Below, piece by piece: positions 9,384 through 17,996 of a stretch of DNA of 64,000 bases. This DNA is from Algoriphagus chordae (GTDB lineage: Bacteria > Bacteroidota > Bacteroidia > Cytophagales > Cyclobacteriaceae). The stretch lies in assembly GCF_003254055.1 (NCBI RefSeq), contig NZ_QKZT01000005.1, forward strand, positions 62,001-126,000. The letters run 5' to 3'. Position numbers and translations under genes: made by a program. The notes beneath the pieces are model-generated. The model was given only the letters and a program-made list of their open reading frames with translations, ran no database searches and was not told where the DNA came from. Numbering within the stretch: the first letter of the stretch is position 1; every line of letters starts with the position of its first letter.

Positions 9384-10236
9384 TGTAATATTTCTCTAAA
9401 ATTTCCCACTTGTCCAAATTTGGATCAAGCTGTACTTCTTTCCTTCCTGCATCTTCCTTGAAGGTTACTTGTCCGGGAAACATCTCACATAGTAATCCTA
9501 TATGCCGCTCTACACCTTCATTGGTGCAAACTAGCGCATCACCCACGGAGTCAATAATCTCTTCAACTGCTATCGATTCTCTAGCCGGAAAGGAATCCAA
9601 TATACAATAGAGAAAGATCAAGGATGGGACATCCTTTTTTTCGTCGACCCGTAGCTGATAAGTTACTTCCTTACTCGAAATAGGCACCTTAGAAATCAGA
9701 TTTAATTCTAAGAACATGGAAGAAAGATCGTCTTCAATTCCCTTACCTGACTTTTCTTCCACAAGATACATTTTGATAAATACCTTAACGTCGTTTTCCA
9801 GAGTTTTTGCCGCAACTTTCCCTTCCGATTTAAGATTTAGGAACTGCTGCAGTTGGTTTTTTTGGAACTGATTCCTGTGTCTTGACTTTCTAAACTCATT
9901 AAAGAACAATGGATAGATGCTCGCTTTACCGAATTTAACCAAGTGATACTGCCAAATCCAGAGACTACCCGGAAACTCCAAATACTCGTCATAACCTCCT
10001 CGACTAAGCATGCTATCAGCTAATTCCGAAACAGTTCCATCTTCATCTTTTACACCAAATGCCTTAAGCCAAAAGTGAATTGAAGAAACCATATTTTTAC
10101 CTACTCCGAGCTTTAATACAGCATCATCAGCTCCAAAATCACCTTCATTATCCAGGAAATCCACTCCTTTTTTGAGCCAAAAGCTTCGGCAGTGAAAAGT
10201 ATCGTGTCCTGTAAAGGTGAGTTTTTCGGATTGCAT
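9376..10236 (-). CDS. DUF4007 family protein
   Basis: The N-terminus LTFTGHDTFHCRSFWLKKG is the hallmark of DUF4007, whose members carry GHETF and WLKKG motifs. I place the start at 10236 (MQSEKLTF), because the longer frame to 10335 adds 33 residues unlike the family; the protein then has 286 residues. The function of DUF4007 is unknown. I recall it beside PAPS-reductase-like and large ATPase genes in defence islands, which is what is seen here. It overlaps the ATPase gene by 8 bases. The C-terminal half looks like a helical DNA-binding domain, which is a guess. Confidence 0.8.
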   Translation of the reverse strand: MQSEKLTFTGHDTFHCRSFWLKKGVDFLDNEGDFGADDAVLKLGVGKNMVSSIHFWLKAFGVKDEDGTVSELADSMLSRGGYDEYLEFPGSLWIWQYHLVKFGKASIYPLFFNEFRKSRHRNQFQKNQLQQFLNLKSEGKVAAKTLENDVKVFIKMYLVEEKSGKGIEDDLSSMFLELNLISKVPISSKEVTYQLRVDEKKDVPSLIFLYCILDSFPARESIAVEEIIDSVGDALVCTNEGVERHIGLLCEMFPGQVTFKEDAGRKEVQLDPNLDKWEILEKYYND

Positions 10237-10346
10237 TGGTGATTTTATTCTGAAAGTTGGAAAGACAAAATAAGGGAAAATGAGTGAACTTTCTTCTTTA
10301 AAATTTGAGTAATGATCCAACCAACTGCGGATCAATGTATTTCAAT

Positions 10347-10358
10347 AATCAATTGATT
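10347..10358. other. 12-base palindrome in the 178-base leader of the DUF4007 operon
   Basis: AATCAATTGATT is a perfect palindrome within the only sizeable gap in the minus-strand gene run (10237-10414). The gap splits the run into an upstream four-gene unit and a downstream six-gene unit, so it may carry a promoter or operator. A possible -7 box (TTATTTTG on the minus strand near 10270) lacks a clear -33 partner. Confidence 0.3.
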
Positions 10359-10414
10359 GGAAACCTACAACTTTATTTGAATGAGTCATAAAATAATATG
10401 ATTATCCACAATCT

Positions 10415-10978
10415 TTACAGATCTTCAATGGTTTCAATTTCAACATAATTGTTAGTTTTAGTTAAATCTAAAATCAAATCTAAGAAACCCGTGTTTTTGA
10501 AAAAATAACTTGGGTTTTCATTTAACTTTTCTTCAATTTTATAGAAACCATAATTAGCATATTGTTCCATTGTGTCAATTAAATAATCAATAGCCTTACG
10601 CTCTGTTATTTCTTCTTTCTCTAGAGCAATCAAATCCAATTGGTTTGATTTGGCGATCAATGCAGAGAAAATGTATTCTCTTAACTTTGGATATCCCTTT
10701 CGGAATTTCTTGGAATCCAAGTTCCCCCAAAACTGAATAGGCTGCCCAAGTACTTTTGTTTCGCCATTTAATTCCCTTTTCTGATCTGAATACAAACCAA
10801 CGAAAAAAGCGTAAATATAAAGTTCATATCCAGCACCAAATATTTTCCCTTTACTCGACATTGACTCTACAGAACCTCCTCCATATTCCGTAAATTGCCT
10901 TATCTGGGTATCTTCAAAATTGATTTCAAATTTTGGGTTTCTCCTAGACCACACATCATATAAACTGTCTTTTGCCAT
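10415..10978 (-). CDS. Hypothetical protein of a Dnd-associated module
   Basis: The 187-residue protein has no signal peptide or membrane helix. Its middle part, GAGYELYIYAFFVGLYSDQ followed by basic residues, recalls small phosphorothioation-associated proteins with 'FAAALG..R' segments, but I cannot assign a family. It is too long and too different to be an ordinary DndE (about 110 residues). It starts 2 bases after the DndD-like ATPase stop, which shows a shared transcript. A role as partner or DNA-binding subunit of that ATPase is the simplest inference. Confidence 0.6.
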   Translation of the reverse strand: MAKDSLYDVWSRRNPKFEINFEDTQIRQFTEYGGGSVESMSSKGKIFGAGYELYIYAFFVGLYSDQKRELNGETKVLGQPIQFWGNLDSKKFRKGYPKLREYIFSALIAKSNQLDLIALEKEEITERKAIDYLIDTMEQYANYGFYKIEEKLNENPSYFFKNTGFLDLILDLTKTNNYVEIETIEDL

Positions 10979-10980
10979 AA

Positions 10981-13119
10981 CTACTCTTTTATTAGGGTTA
11001 TCCTTGTCTGAATGGTTGACAGGTCTAAATTATTGAAAGGGCGATGTTTTTCCATTCTGTATATTGTACAATTCTGGGCTTCTATTTTGCTGTTTTCCAG
11101 TGCTCCTTCTTCAGTTAGAAAGCTCTTTGTGAATATGATACACTGTTTATTAATATCGGCTATCACTTTAAAAAAATCACTTTCTTTTTGTGGAGAAAAA
11201 GAACTGGTTGGAGCATCAAAAATTAAAGGATAGTCATTCTCTCGTTTCAAAGCCGTTAAATCTGAAACTGCAAACAGAACAGCCATATACATGGTGGTTT
11301 TCAAAGCTTGATTTGGACTAGAAATGAATGTATCATTTCTGTCCTGTAGAGCAATTCTTGCCGAACCATCAGGGGATTTAATCAGCCTAATTATACCATA
11401 AAAACCATCAATGTTTAATCTTTTAAGATATTGGTTTGCTTTGTCTTCTAATTGATTAAGAAAATCTCGAGTATTTTTTTCTTTTGAGTTTTTGAAAGCA
11501 TTTTTTATTGAATCAAAAGCCTTGTGAATTTTTCTATATGTATCTGCAACAGAACCTCTTGCTAGAGCGTCATATTTCTCCTGAACCGATTCCAACTTTT
11601 GCTCTAACTGAGTTTCTTCTATTCCAAGCACAACAATTTGACGTTCTGCTTGGCTCTTGTAATCCCACCAATTTTTAATGTTTTCATAGGCATTTTGTAG
11701 TTGGACCTCGGTTAATCCATCATTTTGAGCTAATAATTTTTTCTTATTTTCCTCTTCTATCAAAATGCTTTCTTGAATTTTATTGGATTCAGCTTTTCGG
11801 GCTTCATTAAAAGCAATATTCTCTTTGATAGTATTTGTCAAACTATTTACTTCTGCTTGAGTATACTCTAGATTGTTGCTTTTCTGCTCTAATTCTCTCA
11901 AAAAATTATTTGGGAACAATGCTTTTTCTGCTTCCTTTTCTGTCGGTTTTTGACTTTCAATTAAACTATTAAGCTTTTTAACCATAAAATCAAAGGCTTC
12001 TGTTCCTTCCTTCGCTTCACGACCGCAAACTTTACAAAATTCATCTTTAATCATCTCCTGCATAGATATTTTGTCAGGAATATTTGGAGATAAAGGAATA
12101 ATTCCTTCAGAGAATTCCTTAGCTAATTCTTGTTTTCCTTTCAATTTATCTTCTTCACGCTCGAGTTTTCTTTTAGTCTTGCTAAAAACAGAAACCTTCT
12201 GTTGAAATTCATCAAAAATTGATTGAAACCCCGATAAAATCCACATCTCATCCAATAACTTAATAGAATAATCCTCACTAATAAAATTTTCTATTTTTCT
12301 CTGTTTTTCTCTTAACGATTTTAGCCTTTCATTTATGCCTTTAAGCAGTTCGCTCGCTTCTTTACTGTTTTCAATTTCGTCGAGTTTGGAAGAGTAGTTT
12401 GTTGCGTTCTCTCTATTGTTACGCAGTCTCTGCTTGACATCACCTAACTTCCTCCTCAATTCCTCTAACTCATAACTTAATTCCCTTTCTTGTTGAGAAT
12501 TCTGTTTGTCTGATTTCATTGCCTTTTCAAAAGCTTTTCGAGATTGGTGTTCAGCGTAATCCGTAAAACTTGAATTGTCATCTTCTCCATTAAAATATGG
12601 CTCAAACTGCCGGATATTTGAAAACGTTTCAATTAGATAATTCAATGCATCAGGATTGTTGAAAACGTTTAGGTTTTCTTCTCCTTTAAATAAACAATAT
12701 TTTCTAATAGCTGTTTCAAAACAGCGGTCTAACAAGACACCTCCCTGAATTGGAGTACGCTCAGCACCTTCATTTTGATAACCTTTGAATTGAAAATCAC
12801 TTGTTTTAATTACGTTGTCGTTGTTTTTTGCAAATGAAAAAGACTTTTCTACAATTTTTTCTCCGTCGTGGTCAAAGATCATTGAAACACGTAATATGTC
12901 ATTTTCAAATTCGGGTAATTCTGCAATTTTCTTTTCTGAAATTAGTCGAGAATCTAAGTTTTGTTTTGAAGTATCAAACAACCATTCTAAAGCCTCAAAG
13001 AAAGTAGTTTTACCGTCTCCATTATCACCAATGAAAATCAACAATCCATCATTGAATTTAATGGTATTTACACCATAATAACTTCTAAAGTTTTCTATCG
13101 TGATTTCCTTAATAATCAT
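10981..13119 (-). CDS. DndD-like SMC/Rad50-type ATPase with zinc hook
   Basis: The 712-residue protein has an N-terminal ABC-type Walker A GDNGDGKTT (31-39), two long coiled coils (about 200-340 and 375-530) around a CKVC zinc hook (C362, C365), and a C-terminal Walker B in YPLIFDAPTS near residue 640. This is the layout of DndD, Rad50 and related defence ATPases. DndD is part of the phosphorothioation complex and has ATPase and nicking functions. The gene overlaps the 77-residue gene by 4 bases upstream and is 2 bases from the 187-residue gene downstream. A role on the restriction side rather than the modification side is possible, because it sits with the helicase. Confidence 0.8.
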   Translation of the reverse strand: MIIKEITIENFRSYYGVNTIKFNDGLLIFIGDNGDGKTTFFEALEWLFDTSKQNLDSRLISEKKIAELPEFENDILRVSMIFDHDGEKIVEKSFSFAKNNDNVIKTSDFQFKGYQNEGAERTPIQGGVLLDRCFETAIRKYCLFKGEENLNVFNNPDALNYLIETFSNIRQFEPYFNGEDDNSSFTDYAEHQSRKAFEKAMKSDKQNSQQERELSYELEELRRKLGDVKQRLRNNRENATNYSSKLDEIENSKEASELLKGINERLKSLREKQRKIENFISEDYSIKLLDEMWILSGFQSIFDEFQQKVSVFSKTKRKLEREEDKLKGKQELAKEFSEGIIPLSPNIPDKISMQEMIKDEFCKVCGREAKEGTEAFDFMVKKLNSLIESQKPTEKEAEKALFPNNFLRELEQKSNNLEYTQAEVNSLTNTIKENIAFNEARKAESNKIQESILIEEENKKKLLAQNDGLTEVQLQNAYENIKNWWDYKSQAERQIVVLGIEETQLEQKLESVQEKYDALARGSVADTYRKIHKAFDSIKNAFKNSKEKNTRDFLNQLEDKANQYLKRLNIDGFYGIIRLIKSPDGSARIALQDRNDTFISSPNQALKTTMYMAVLFAVSDLTALKRENDYPLIFDAPTSSFSPQKESDFFKVIADINKQCIIFTKSFLTEEGALENSKIEAQNCTIYRMEKHRPFNNLDLSTIQTRITLIKE

Positions 13120-13349
13120 AAAATAGTTTGATTTAGATAGTTAACCACTTCATTGTACGTTTCTTTAAAAACACCTTTATCAGAGTTCCCTCCTACTCCT
13201 TGAATAATTTTAGCAACAGCTACTACTATTGGATTTTCAGAATCTAAGGCATCTTTCAACGTACTATATTCTTCTGGATTATATTCATATGATGACTTAA
13301 GCTTTTCATCTGAAAGAACCAATTGTAACATTTTATCTTTGTTAGTCAT
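13116..13349 (-). CDS. Small hypothetical protein (77 residues)
   Basis: This short acidic protein has no recognised domain. It is wedged between the helicase gene (8-base overlap) and the DndD-like gene (4-base overlap), which strongly supports it as a real, translated gene. Its helical, hydrophilic sequence suits a small adaptor or regulator of either neighbour. I do not recognise a family. Confidence 0.65.
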   Translation of the reverse strand: MTNKDKMLQLVLSDEKLKSSYEYNPEEYSTLKDALDSENPIVVAVAKIIQGVGGNSDKGVFKETYNEVVNYLNQTIL

Positions 13350-15594
13350 TTTGATACAAGTTTAGACTGTAGTAATTCATAGTATCTAAAAGCACGCTTA
13401 TCGTGTGAGAACTATTTTCGGAAAGCAAGGCAAAATTGTTCACTCGTTCCAACTCCTTTTTCAGCATGCTTCTTTCCATGTTAAAATTTTCCTTATTGGG
13501 GTTGACCTCCGGAACGACAACTAAATCATGGATATAAGCAAACTGCTTATCTTTATGTTTTCGGAGTATTCTTCCTCTCCGCTGCACAAATTGTCGTGGA
13601 TTTCCTGTACTAGCACAGAAAATTGCCAATTCAGAACGAGGTACATCTATTCCTTCGTCCAAACACTTCATTGAAGTAAGTACATCAATTTCTCCCTTTG
13701 AAAATTGCTCTAGGATATACTCCTTATCATTTGTTCCAGAAATAAACTTCTTCGCAGTTATCCGTTTATCAACCTCTTTTACAGTCCTCGTAAAAACATC
13801 TATTAAATAGACAGTATAATTATCATTTATCTCTACATCAATTTCTGAATAAGGGTCAGTTTCAAAATAATCATTGGGATCGGTTCCTTCTGGAACATAC
13901 ACTAGTGTATATTTTAAGCTTCCTTTCTTTTTATATTGTTCCGTCAAAATATCACGAAAAACAGCAATCTTGTTGATTGCTTTATGGATTATTCGTTTTC
14001 TTGCCAATAATAAAGCTGTAAGAATTGGGCTATTACTAAAACTATCTGAATCACTTTTGTAGAATTTTGATATTTTTAGAGATAGCTCGATATAATCTTT
14101 CATTTCACATTCTGTCAGAGAAACTAAATGAGGATAGTAAAAATAACGACTCAAAACAGGGGAAATATTATTTTCAATATTGCCATTTATTGCCAATTCC
14201 ATTGAAAATTCATATGTGTAGTTTTCTTCACTATTAAAAAAAGTAAATATCTGTTTCGTCCCTTCTTCATCAAATTGTCGTTCGGGAGTTGCAGAAAGTC
14301 CAATTCTTCGTTTGCAGTTAACTTTGGGTAAAAGTTTTAACAACCTACTAGAGCCCATATTATGGCATTCATCAGCAATCAGTAAAGTTTTGGGTGGTAG
14401 AAGATTCAACTCTGCAAAAATATTTAGTCGGGAGAATGAAGCATATGTTGAAATCACGACAAAGGAAACTTGCTCTGTAGGAAATAATTTTTCTCGTGTC
14501 AGGATGGATGCAAAATCATTTTTCCACCGACTTTTGGAACAAACTTTTACAATTGAAGTGAAATTGAATTTTTTACACTCATTTCCCCACTGATTAACAA
14601 GAGTAATTGTCGGCACAAGTATTAAGGCCTTGTAATATCCTGTCTTTTTATAAATTTCGAGTAAGCAATTTAAGGAAGTGATGGTTTTACCTGTGCCCGT
14701 GGCCATTGCAAATAAGCCTTGCTGATTGTTGTTTTTCCAATTCTGAAATGCAATTCGTTGATATTCTCGTGGACCCTCTGAATATGGAAATCTCGGATTC
14801 CTGAGAATTCTTTCTATTTCCTCCTCTATTTTTATAATTAAATTAGTAGTTTTTTTTGATGAGTAGGATTTAAGCTTTTTCGAAAGAAGTGCCTTTCCAT
14901 CTTTTAACAATTCATCTAATTCTTTGTCGCCATATTCCTCTTTAATCATGGTTTTTACATCTTCAATTTCGACATATTCAACATCCTCTGATTTATTGGA
15001 AAAGATATTTTCAAAGTATTTTTCAGTTTCTTCAATTCTAGCAGAGTCAGTTTTATCCCATCCCAAAAAGGCACTAAGCTCTTCCATATTTTCCAACATA
15101 CCATATGCAGTAAAGTTAGAAGAAGCTTTAAAGCCTACTTTTCCTTCGCTATCATAAAACACTCCACTTTTCGGATGAGAAATCCCTTTCTTATTTTTTG
15201 GTCTTACAAGGACAATTTCAATTCGTTTTTTTGAAATTAACCAAGCAATACATTCAAAAAAATGCTTTCCATATTCATCTAGACTAAAATTTATTTTTTT
15301 AATATCTGTCAAATCAACTAATCCCTCAATTCGATCAGGTTCTGATGCTAATACTAAAATTTCTTTATCACGTATGGAGAGAATATCATTAGCTATAACT
15401 CTCATTTTACCTCCATTGGCCAAAAATTTGGCAAAGCCTAAAGAAAGTACACTTATTGCAGCAAAACTGAAATAACCTAAAAGCAGGTCAAGGTGAGTTG
15501 AATTTGAAAAGGCCGATAAATAAAACTCAATAGGTTCCCTTTCGGTGTTTGACCTATACTCTCTTGAGAGCGGGAAATCCATTTCTTTCAGCAT
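13342..15594 (-). CDS. PLD-nuclease/SF2 helicase fusion
   Basis: The 750-residue protein begins with a phospholipase D-like nuclease domain: GYFSF near residue 40, H140-x-K142 in SHPKSG and S158-S-N160 followed by acidic residues. A DEAD/DEAH helicase follows, with Walker A ATGTGKT (298-304), DECH (408-411), motif III GLSATPER and motif VI QRRGRILR. Such enzymes cut and translocate DNA in defence, and helicases of this type are known restriction partners of Dnd systems. It is the first gene of the minus-strand run, so its upstream region 15595-15750 should hold the main promoter; I see no clear consensus box there. It overlaps the 77-residue gene by 8 bases. Confidence 0.85.
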   Translation of the reverse strand: MLKEMDFPLSREYRSNTEREPIEFYLSAFSNSTHLDLLLGYFSFAAISVLSLGFAKFLANGGKMRVIANDILSIRDKEILVLASEPDRIEGLVDLTDIKKINFSLDEYGKHFFECIAWLISKKRIEIVLVRPKNKKGISHPKSGVFYDSEGKVGFKASSNFTAYGMLENMEELSAFLGWDKTDSARIEETEKYFENIFSNKSEDVEYVEIEDVKTMIKEEYGDKELDELLKDGKALLSKKLKSYSSKKTTNLIIKIEEEIERILRNPRFPYSEGPREYQRIAFQNWKNNNQQGLFAMATGTGKTITSLNCLLEIYKKTGYYKALILVPTITLVNQWGNECKKFNFTSIVKVCSKSRWKNDFASILTREKLFPTEQVSFVVISTYASFSRLNIFAELNLLPPKTLLIADECHNMGSSRLLKLLPKVNCKRRIGLSATPERQFDEEGTKQIFTFFNSEENYTYEFSMELAINGNIENNISPVLSRYFYYPHLVSLTECEMKDYIELSLKISKFYKSDSDSFSNSPILTALLLARKRIIHKAINKIAVFRDILTEQYKKKGSLKYTLVYVPEGTDPNDYFETDPYSEIDVEINDNYTVYLIDVFTRTVKEVDKRITAKKFISGTNDKEYILEQFSKGEIDVLTSMKCLDEGIDVPRSELAIFCASTGNPRQFVQRRGRILRKHKDKQFAYIHDLVVVPEVNPNKENFNMERSMLKKELERVNNFALLSENSSHTISVLLDTMNYYSLNLYQND

Positions 15595-15825
15595 AAAAGT
15601 TAATTGATTAAAAAGAATTAAAAACTGAAGTAAAATCTAAATGCGGTAGAAAAATAAGTGTATAGTTTATTTTTTCCTAATCCAGGACTAACCTTCCATG
15701 TAATAATTTATATTAATGGGGGAAGTGACTAGAAAGCTATTTATTGAAACTTGTCTTTGTTTAAATCGAAAGAATTAGTCTATTTCAGGATTTACAATAG
15801 ATTTCACCCTACAAACTTTTTTAAA

Positions 15826-16243
15826 ATGCAAGAAGGTATTTATGAATCTCTGATATCCAAGCTGGTACAATCCAAGCTTGATGAGTTGGATCAAAAGGTG
15901 TTTTTTGTAGATCAGAAACCTATCGATAAAGCAGAAGCTAAGGATGTGCATTAGTAGTATTTCTCGGATTAGGCGATGCCAAACATTTTGAAAGTTTTCA
16001 GAACATCCTCGGAGGTGAGATTAAGCTAGCTGAGTATAAAGGTCGATCACTTGTATTTAGAAAAGTAAGCTTGACCTGGGGAAGCATGAACTACGAAGAT
16101 GCAGCAATCAAATCAATCAAATACCTTTTAGAGCAAAGTCCATTTCAGACTGCTGACTTTACCGATTGCTTTTTAACAAATGAGAAGTTTGAGTGGATAG
16201 GTGAAATAGAGATGGAAAGCTTGAAACAGGAAAGTCACTCCTG
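15826..16243 (+). pseudogene. Decayed helicase-like gene fragment
   Basis: A first frame reads MQEGIYESLISKLV from 15826 and stops at 15954 (it is open from 15751). A second frame, open from about 15942 after TAA 15939-15941, continues with ALVVFLGLGD and runs about 100 residues to TGA at 16241-16243. The first piece resembles the N-terminus of PLD/DUF3427-type helicases, as I recall them. Neither piece alone is a sensible gene, so I read this as the remains of one or two genes joined by deletion or frameshift at the island edge. Confidence 0.5.
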
Positions 16244-16369
16244 ATTATAAGGAACTTGAACGAACCCATCCCTCCATTTCTCTACCAAGCCTCAGCAAAG
16301 CTCTCGATGGGATAATTAGGCGTAGAGGCATTGGAATTTGACTAAAAGCAAGTTGGGTATATAATCGAC

Positions 16370-16400
16370 AATAGGAATGGACAATAGCCGCATTCCTATT
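16370..16400. other. 10-base-stem hairpin
   Basis: AATAGGAATG (16370-16379) and its exact complement CATTCCTATT (16391-16400) can form a hairpin with an 11-base loop. No T-tract follows on the plus strand. It lies between the decayed fragment and the convergent small membrane gene and may be a weak terminator or a leftover of a mobile element end. Confidence 0.35.
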
Positions 16401-16430
16401 GATGGGGAATAGATTTACAATAAATCGGAT

Positions 16431-16682
16431 CTATTTCATTCTATCAAACTTGTCTTTTTTCACCTTAATTATTCTCTTTCTGAAAATCAGATATACTATT
16501 AATATCACTACCGGTATCACTATAAAAATCACCACATTACTGGTTTTGGATAGGTCCACAGGACCGCTGGGCTTGGGTATATTCTCCTGATATTGCGCAT
16601 AAGATATGGCTGGAATCAGGAGAGTTATGAGCAACAGCAGATTCGAAGTTTTGAAAGGCTTGAAGATTTTTCGGATGTTCAT
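16431..16682 (-). CDS. Small exported membrane protein
   Basis: The 83-residue protein has a basic N-terminus followed by a hydrophobic segment ending ISYAQ, which fits a signal peptide cut near residue 29. A second hydrophobic helix lies at about 50-68, followed by a basic tail (FRKRIIKVKKDKFDRMK). It would sit in the inner membrane with a cytoplasmic tail. No family is recognised. Similar short proteins are common in Bacteroidota. Confidence 0.55.
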   Translation of the reverse strand: MNIRKIFKPFKTSNLLLLITLLIPAISYAQYQENIPKPSGPVDLSKTSNVVIFIVIPVVILIVYLIFRKRIIKVKKDKFDRMK

Positions 16683-16733
16683 TACAAAATTCTTTAGGGG
16701 TTGAAAATGAATTGTAGCACCGCTTATTCGTTC

Positions 16734-17564
16734 TTATTTCTTCAAGAAATCAAGCAGCAATTTATTCACCTCATCTCTGTGCGTGAGGTTCAAACCGTGT
16801 GGAGCTTCGGGAATAAGGTGTAATTCATTTTTGGCAATACCTTCAGCCGCTTGTTTTGCCGAGGTCTTATAAGGGACGATATTATCTGCTTTGCCATGTA
16901 CTATCAATGTGGGAACATCTACATTTTTCAATTCATCTCTAAAGTCCGTAGTTGCCCAGGCTTCTGCGGTTTTGATAGTGGCAATAGGAGATGCATGGGA
17001 AGCGATGGAAAAATCATAGTCCAAATTGGCCTGACTCAGCCTATCTTTCAATTCCTTGAAATTGTAGAAGTTTTCGTGGAAACCTTTAAGGAAACCTATG
17101 CGGTCTGACTTCAGAGCATCCATGATGCCCTTGAGATCTTTTTGAGGCACTCCATCTGGATTATCCGGCTTTTGGCCCACTAGCGGAATAATAGAAGCGA
17201 TCAAAGCTGCCTTCACTACTCGATCACCTTCGTAATCTGTAAAGTACCGAACTACCTCTCCTCCACCCATACTGAAACCGACCAAGGTCACCCGATTGAG
17301 ATCCAGATGCAAGATCAACTCTCTCAGATCCACGGTCAGAGCGCTATAGTCAAAGTCAGCATATGGCTGGGAAGATTTGCCAAAGCCTCGTCTGTCATAA
17401 GCAATCACCCGATAACCTGCATCTACCAGTGTAGTGATTTGTCCTTCCCAGGCTTGGTGACTGAGTGGCCAACCGTGGATTAAAATAATAGGGTCTCCCT
17501 TTCCGTAGTCCTGATAGAAAATTCTGACCTTTTCATTTCCGTTTTCATGTTTTAAAAATGGCAT
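16734..17564 (-). CDS. Alpha/beta hydrolase, non-haem chloroperoxidase type
   Basis: The 276-residue protein is a complete alpha/beta hydrolase. HGWPLS forms the oxyanion region, the nucleophile Ser lies in GFSMGGGE, the acid Asp in HGKADNIVP and the His in APHGLNLTH. This set is typical of cofactor-free haloperoxidase/esterase relatives. The natural substrate cannot be read from sequence. No signal peptide is present, so it is cytoplasmic. A 60-base repeat shared with the AraC gene leader lies about 160-215 bases upstream and may control it. Confidence 0.85.
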   Translation of the reverse strand: MPFLKHENGNEKVRIFYQDYGKGDPIILIHGWPLSHQAWEGQITTLVDAGYRVIAYDRRGFGKSSQPYADFDYSALTVDLRELILHLDLNRVTLVGFSMGGGEVVRYFTDYEGDRVVKAALIASIIPLVGQKPDNPDGVPQKDLKGIMDALKSDRIGFLKGFHENFYNFKELKDRLSQANLDYDFSIASHASPIATIKTAEAWATTDFRDELKNVDVPTLIVHGKADNIVPYKTSAKQAAEGIAKNELHLIPEAPHGLNLTHRDEVNKLLLDFLKK

Positions 17565-17996
17565 AGCGAGTAGAGTTTTGTGCTTGTGAATCAGTAAAAC
17601 TCCAAAAGCGATGCCAGTACCAAAAACCGATTTTCAGTCATTTTAGAGGCATTAATCAAGGTTAACCAGTAAAAATCCTTTCCCTCATCGGGAACATAAT
17701 TCCCTACCTAGCCAATTAAAAATATTAACCTATCCTAGGTTGCTTTTCCCTAATTACTCCTAGAAAAGCGAATATCCATATTCCGTAATGACCGCAGTAA
17801 CGATTTCTATAACTGCATAGACAGAAGTCCCCATACTCCAATTGTTTACCTATGCTTTTATTGCTTATGACTCAATACAGCTTCATAGGAGAATTTCTAC
17901 CAAAAAAGCAAAATTGGGATTAGCTCAGCTTGTCTAAATCCGACACTCTTCAGCTCCTATAAAAAACTGATTATCAATATTTATAATCGCTATTGA
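17565..17996. other. Gene-free stretch with shared upstream repeat
   Basis: This stretch is the upstream region of the hydrolase and the downstream end of the Cys-rich protein gene. The only structure I see is the repeat at 17721-17780. No RNA gene is recognised. Confidence 0.5.
17721..17780 (-). repeat. 60-base imperfect repeat, copy A
   Basis: About four fifths of the bases match 34375-34433 with one gap. Read on the minus strand, the best kept parts are CGCTTTTCTA, AAAGCAA and CTAGGATA followed by GTTAA. Copy A lies upstream of the hydrolase gene and copy B upstream of the AraC gene, both in the same orientation to the gene. That suggests a shared promoter or regulator site. A shorter match to one end is at about 33316-33338, upstream of the cupin gene. 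Confidence 0.6.

Noticed and set aside
10415-10978. DndE
   Set aside because: It is 187 residues, against about 110 for DndE, and lacks the DndE-like start I remember; kept as unknown.
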